From: Paracoccaceae bacterium
Lineage (GTDB): Bacteria; Pseudomonadota; Alphaproteobacteria; Rhodobacterales; Rhodobacteraceae
Direction of reading: 5' to 3'
NCBI GenBank assembly: GCA_009920815.1
Contig: RFZH01000085.1
Coordinates: 1 to 8,940, forward strand
DNA length: 8,940 nt
Under the pieces are notes generated by a model that was given only the letters and a program-made list of their open reading frames with translations, did no database searches and was not told the DNA's origin. The translations under genes and the position numbers were made by a program. Below are positions 5,988 to 8,940 of the stretch, piece by piece. Within the stretch, counting starts at the first letter, position 1, and every line of letters starts with the position of its first letter.

Positions 5988-7157
5988 CTATTTCAATGTC
6001 GCAGCCGCCTGATCTAGCTTTGCGACAGCATGGGCGATATCGTCGTTTGTGATGTTGAGAGGCGGCAGCAGGCGCACAACATTATCCCCTGCCGGAACTG
6101 TTAACAAACAGGCATCATAGGCGGCTTTTACTACCTCTAGGTTACTAACCTTGCACTGGATACCGATCATAAGCCCAAGACCGCGTTGGCCGGTAAAGAC
6201 CTCTGGGTGGCGATCAATCAGGTTTGCAATGCCTTGGCGCAACTGTGCAGCTTTTTGAATGACGTTGTCTAAAAACTCAGGCATGTTGACCGCATCCATG
6301 ACGGCACAGCCGACAGCGCATCCGAGCGGATTACCGCCGTATGTTGACCCATGTGTCCCCGCTGTCATGCCGGACGCCGCATTCTCGGTTGCCAACACTG
6401 CACCAAGTGGAAAACCTCCGCCGATGCCTTTAGCAACCATCATGATATCTGGCGTTATCTCGGCCCACTCATGTGCAAACAGTTTGCCGGTCCGACCAAC
6501 ACCGCATTGCACTTCGTCCAAGATCAGTAAGATTCCATGTTTGTCACACAGCGCGCGCAGCCCTTGCAGACACTGGGTCGAGACAGGGCGAATACCGCCT
6601 TCACCCTGAACGGGTTCGATCAAAATAGCAGCGGTCTTTGATGAAATTGCAGCTTCGAGTGCGTCATGATCGTTCCAGGCCAGATGCACAAAACCGGGCA
6701 GGATTGGACCAAAGCCCTTGATCATTTTCTCTGAACCCGCTGCGGCAATACCTGCCGAGGAACGACCATGAAAGGATCCTTCAAAGGTGATAATTTCAAC
6801 CCGCTCTTTTTCGCCTTTTTCATACCAGTATTTACGGGCCATTTTGACGGCGAGCTCACAAGATTCTGTGCCTGAGTTGGTGAAAAATACCGTATCCGCA
6901 AACGTGGCCGCAACCAGTTTATCAGCCAAAGCCTGCTGCTGTGTGATGTTGTACAGGTTTGAGACATGCCACAGGTTTTGTGCTTGTTGTGTCAGTGCCT
7001 GCACCAAGACTGGATTTGCATGGCCCAAGACATTGACCGCAATTCCTGCGCCCATGTCTAAAAATCGGCGGCCGTCCGCTTCGATAAGCCATGCGCCTTC
7101 GCCTTTAGTAAATTGCATCGGGGCGCGTGAATAGGTCGGCAGAACGGACGATATCAT
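5988..7157 (-). CDS. argD: Acetylornithine aminotransferase (class III, PLP-dependent)
   Basis: ArgD interconverts N-acetylglutamate semialdehyde and N-acetylornithine in arginine synthesis, and in many bacteria also acts on succinyldiaminopimelate. From the chosen ATG at 7157 the product has 389 residues, the usual length. Fold-type I class III motifs are clear: N-S-G-T-E-S at 94-99 (phosphate contact), F-H-G-R at 129-132, E181-P-V-Q-G-E-G, L-D214-E-V-Q, the PLP lysine K243 in V-A-K-G-I-G-G-G, and H-G-S-T-Y-G-G-N-P at 269-277. The frame stays open upstream to 7247, but the family begins near M-I-S-S-V-L-P, and AAGGA lies 8 nt before this ATG. It is transcribed toward argF, probably in one message. 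The gene is intact, in contrast to argF. Confidence 0.96.
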   Translation of the reverse strand: MISSVLPTYSRAPMQFTKGEGAWLIEADGRRFLDMGAGIAVNVLGHANPVLVQALTQQAQNLWHVSNLYNITQQQALADKLVAATFADTVFFTNSGTESCELAVKMARKYWYEKGEKERVEIITFEGSFHGRSSAGIAAAGSEKMIKGFGPILPGFVHLAWNDHDALEAAISSKTAAILIEPVQGEGGIRPVSTQCLQGLRALCDKHGILLILDEVQCGVGRTGKLFAHEWAEITPDIMMVAKGIGGGFPLGAVLATENAASGMTAGTHGSTYGGNPLGCAVGCAVMDAVNMPEFLDNVIQKAAQLRQGIANLIDRHPEVFTGQRGLGLMIGIQCKVSNLEVVKAAYDACLLTVPAGDNVVRLLPPLNITNDDIAHAVAKLDQAAATLK

Positions 7158-7360
7158 AGGAACGATCCTTATTGTTGGAACCCTTTTGGTGCCGTAAGGG
7201 AAAGGGCAAGTCAATGTTTGATTAAGCGGGGGCGTATACGAACGCAATGAACATGGCCAGACGGCCCTTGATATTAAAGGCTACGTCGGCGTCGCAGAGC
7301 GGGATAAGTCATCATGTTCATGCTGTGCGCTCTATACATAATAGGCGCACAAATCAAGCA
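7158..7360. other. Non-coding spacer with several inverted repeats
   Basis: These 203 nt between the flavin reductase gene and argD hold no convincing gene or tRNA. Three inverted repeats are visible. ATGAACATG (7247-7255) pairs with CATGTTCAT (7313-7321). TGTGCGC (7324-7330) pairs with GCGCACA (7345-7351). ATACATAAT (7334-7342) pairs with ATTATGTAT (7360-7368), the last overlapping the flavin reductase stop codon. The second and third interleave, so both cannot form at once. The minus-strand RNA could fold into a long stem-loop before argD. A TTGACT at 7214-7209 resembles a -35 box for argD, but no good -10 follows. Confidence 0.45.
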
Positions 7361-7975
7361 TTATGTATCATCGGGGCGCGACAGGGTAAACAGATCGCGA
7401 ATAACCGTATAGTCACGATAGCCCAGACGGGACAGCGGGTGATAGGTTGTGATGTCAAATCTGCCATCCACCAAACAATCATCGCGCATATGCACGCCGA
7501 CGACTTCGCCAAAGACGGCATAGTTTTCATCCCCCTCGAGCGTTAAGATCTGGGTCACTTTGCATTCTAATGCGGCCGGCGCCAACGCGACGCGGGAACA
7601 GGCGATTGTTTCGCACGCGGCCTTGTCCAAACCCGCATGCGCAAATTCATCCACCTCTTTGCCCAATGTGGCCGAGGTCGCGTTCATGGCATCGCGCATG
7701 GCATATTCTACGATATTGACGCAAAAAACGCCAGTCTCGCGTATATTTGCAACGCTGTCTTTTGTCCCGATTTGGTCGGCTTTGGACGCGGTTGATGCAA
7801 ACATAACCTGTGGCGGGACATAAGCGACCGCATTGAAAAACGAATAGGGGGCAAGGTTATCGATGCCTTGTGCATCGCGTGTCGAAATCCAACCGATCGG
7901 ACGCGGTGTGACTATCGCGTTGAAAGGGTTATGTGACAGTCCGTGGCCATTTTTGGGTTCGTAAAACATCGGCAT
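7361..7975 (-). CDS. Flavin reductase-family protein (FMN-binding split barrel)
   Basis: The 204-residue product belongs to the flavin reductase-like domain family (PF01613 type), which binds FMN in a split-barrel fold; members reduce flavin for partner oxygenases or act on unknown substrates. Family motifs seen are T-P-R-P-I-G-W-I-S-T at 23-32, N-L-A-P-Y-S-F-F-N at 40-48 and G-V-F-C-V-N-I-V at 82-89. No signal peptide or membrane segment is seen, so it should be cytoplasmic. The ATG has AGGAG only 4 nt upstream; a second Met two codons later would have 10 nt spacing and could be the true start. No oxygenase gene is adjacent, so the partner and substrate cannot be named. It is divergent from the acetyltransferase gene. 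Confidence 0.88.
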   Translation of the reverse strand: MPMFYEPKNGHGLSHNPFNAIVTPRPIGWISTRDAQGIDNLAPYSFFNAVAYVPPQVMFASTASKADQIGTKDSVANIRETGVFCVNIVEYAMRDAMNATSATLGKEVDEFAHAGLDKAACETIACSRVALAPAALECKVTQILTLEGDENYAVFGEVVGVHMRDDCLVDGRFDITTYHPLSRLGYRDYTVIRDLFTLSRPDDT

Positions 7976-8008
7976 AAAACTCCTATTTGCTATGGGCTTA
8001 ACCTCATG

Positions 8009-8038
8009 TTAGACGGCTTTCCAGAAAAAAGTTAGAAT
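8009..8038 (+). promoter_or_regulatory. Possible promoter for the acetyltransferase gene
   Basis: TAGAAT at 8033-8038 differs from the -10 consensus at one base, and TTAGAC at 8009-8014 is a weak -35-like match 18 nt upstream. Transcription would begin near 8044-8047, at or just before the GTG start at 8048. This lies in the 72-nt divergent spacer 7976-8047. Confidence 0.3.
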
Positions 8039-8047
8039 GGCGGTGCA

Positions 8048-8533
8048 GTGTACGACATCAAAGCAGAAACTTTGCACGATTGGTGGGAGGTCGAGGCCCT
8101 ATATGATTTGTGTTTCGCACCAGGTCGCGAGGCATTGTCGTCCTACCGTCTGCGTGACGGTGTTTCACCTGTCGCTGATCTGTGTCTTGTGGCGCGTGAT
8201 GAAGCGTTGATCCTCGCAGGGGCCATTCGGTATTGGCCAATTTATGTGGGGCAGGTACCGGCTTTATTATTGGGACCTGTGGCAGTTCACCCGACACGCC
8301 AAGGCGAAGGCTTGGGTGGTTTGCTTATTCACCAAAGTTTGGAAATTGCTGCGTCCTTGGGATGGGAGCGTGTGATTTTGGTTGGTGACGCGCCTTATTA
8401 TTCCAGGTTCGGTTTTGTCAAACTGGACCATGTTGAAATGCCGCCTCCAACAAACCCGGAGCGGGTGTTGGGCTATCCTCTGTTGCCCAATGCGTGGGAT
8501 GGTGTTTCGGGCCGCGTGCGACGGTTTGTTTAA
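8048..8533 (+). CDS. GNAT-family N-acetyltransferase
   Basis: The 161-residue product is a GCN5-related acetyltransferase that would use acetyl-CoA to acetylate an unknown amine. The acetyl-CoA loop is clear: G-P-V-A-V-H-P at 76-82 followed by R84-Q-G-E-G-L-G-G91. The C-terminal G-D-A-P-Y-Y-S-R-F-G-F (113-123) matches the YhbS-like subgroup of small GNAT proteins. The start is the GTG at 8048: an in-frame TAG lies at 8033-8035, no in-frame ATG is available near the family N-terminus, and no clear ribosome-binding site is seen. The gene is divergent from the flavin reductase gene and converges on the DUF697 gene, with overlapping stop codons. Confidence 0.9.
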   Translation: MYDIKAETLHDWWEVEALYDLCFAPGREALSSYRLRDGVSPVADLCLVARDEALILAGAIRYWPIYVGQVPALLLGPVAVHPTRQGEGLGGLLIHQSLEIAASLGWERVILVGDAPYYSRFGFVKLDHVEMPPPTNPERVLGYPLLPNAWDGVSGRVRRFV

Positions 8534-8940
8534 CTTGGCTCTTTGTCAAAAACACCAGTCAGGGCGCGTTGTAAAATGGATGAGACACGCGGTTTATTGT
8601 GAACATGGAATGGCATCGGGCGACAGACATCGATAGCGGCACGTCCAACGCGCGCTGTCAATGCAGCGTTGATCATACCCTCTCCAAAGCGGCGTGATAG
8701 TTTTGCCAAAAGGCTGCCACCAAAGATGGATCCTAGCCAATCATCCCCGACCGCAACTGCGCCTGTCGCGACCAAGTGCGACATCACTGCCCGCAATAGG
8801 CGCCATGACGCGATCATCCCGCCACGGCCACCATATATTTCGGCGATGCGGCGGATCATACGAACATTGGTTGCCAATGCCACAATAACATCCGCCATTG
8901 CCAGTGGTAAAAGTGCGGTGATTGTCGCGACTTGGCGCGC
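8530..8940 (-). CDS. DUF697/TIGR01620-family membrane protein (YcjF-like), 5' end outside window
   Basis: The frame is open from the right edge to the stop at 8530-8532, giving the last 136 residues of a longer protein. The sequence fits the C-terminal region of the DUF697/TIGR01620 family, related to E. coli YcjF. Visible features are a hydrophobic segment (L-L-P-L-A-M-A-D-V-I-V-A-L-A region), the stretch R-M-I-R-R-I-A-E-I-Y-G-G-R-G-G, and a second hydrophobic segment before V-G-D-D-W. L-S-R-R-F-G-E-G and A-L-T-A-R-V-G-R-A follow. Family members are inner-membrane proteins of unknown biochemical role, often beside a YcjX-like (DUF463) predicted GTPase, which would lie upstream to the right. 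A Met at 8898 is internal; the upstream codons continue the family sequence. The stop overlaps the acetyltransferase stop by 4 nt. Confidence 0.85.
   Translation of the reverse strand, partial: ARQVATITALLPLAMADVIVALATNVRMIRRIAEIYGGRGGMIASWRLLRAVMSHLVATGAVAVGDDWLGSIFGGSLLAKLSRRFGEGMINAALTARVGRAAIDVCRPMPFHVHNKPRVSSILQRALTGVFDKEPS

Noticed and set aside
7158..7247. An in-frame N-terminal extension of ArgD beginning at 7247 (30 extra residues)
   Set aside because: The extension does not resemble ArgD, whereas the ATG at 7157 has an AAGGA site 8 nt upstream and gives the usual family length.
7230..7360. A tRNA or attachment site in the spacer upstream of argD
   Set aside because: No T-loop motif (GTTCGA type) or cloverleaf pairing was found on either strand.
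7247..7546. A 99-codon open frame on the + strand across the inverted repeats and the flavin reductase 3' end
   Set aside because: It is antisense to a clear conserved gene for most of its length, has no family resemblance and no convincing ribosome-binding site.
8638..8898. A complete small gene starting at the Met at 8898
   Set aside because: The frame stays open to the window edge, and the extra codons (A-R-Q-V-A-T-I-T-A-L-L) continue the DUF697-family sequence, so the gene is partial.

Overview
The window looks like a chromosomal segment of an alphaproteobacterium of the order Rhodobacterales (roseobacter group). This rests on the sox gene order, the style of the argD, argF, flavin reductase and DUF697 proteins, and an intergenic palindromic element of a kind I recall from that group. 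No mobile-element gene, tRNA, rRNA or CRISPR array is visible.

Positions 1-5109 (+ strand) hold the distal half of a thiosulfate-oxidation (sox) cluster: the last codons of soxZ, then soxA, soxB, soxC and soxD. The products form most of the periplasmic Sox pathway. SoxA (with SoxX, outside the window) oxidatively couples thiosulfate to the SoxY cysteine of SoxYZ. SoxB hydrolyses off sulfate. The molybdenum/heme enzyme SoxCD oxidises the remaining sulfane sulfur. Having soxCD implies complete oxidation to sulfate. A strong hairpin and a 12-bp palindrome lie between soxA and soxB, so soxBCD may be expressed differently from soxXYZA. A bidirectional terminator closes the cluster after soxD, and no soxE or soxF follows.

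Positions 5114-7157 (- strand) hold the arginine genes argD (acetylornithine aminotransferase) and argF (ornithine carbamoyltransferase), converging on soxD. ArgF stops at 260 residues, directly at the sox terminator, and lacks the C-terminal part that carries the conserved HCLP ornithine-binding motif. The soxD/argF junction therefore looks like a rearrangement or deletion breakpoint, or an assembly artefact, and ArgF is probably inactive. This is the most notable observation in the window.

Positions 7158-7360 are a non-coding stretch rich in inverted repeats between the flavin reductase gene and argD. Positions 7361-8940 hold a flavin reductase-family gene (-), a divergent GNAT acetyltransferase gene (+) that begins with GTG, and the 3' part of a DUF697/TIGR01620 membrane-protein gene (-) running off the right edge. 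I found no clearly novel multi-gene system. The interest lies in the truncated argF, the internal sox terminator and palindrome, and the structured spacers.
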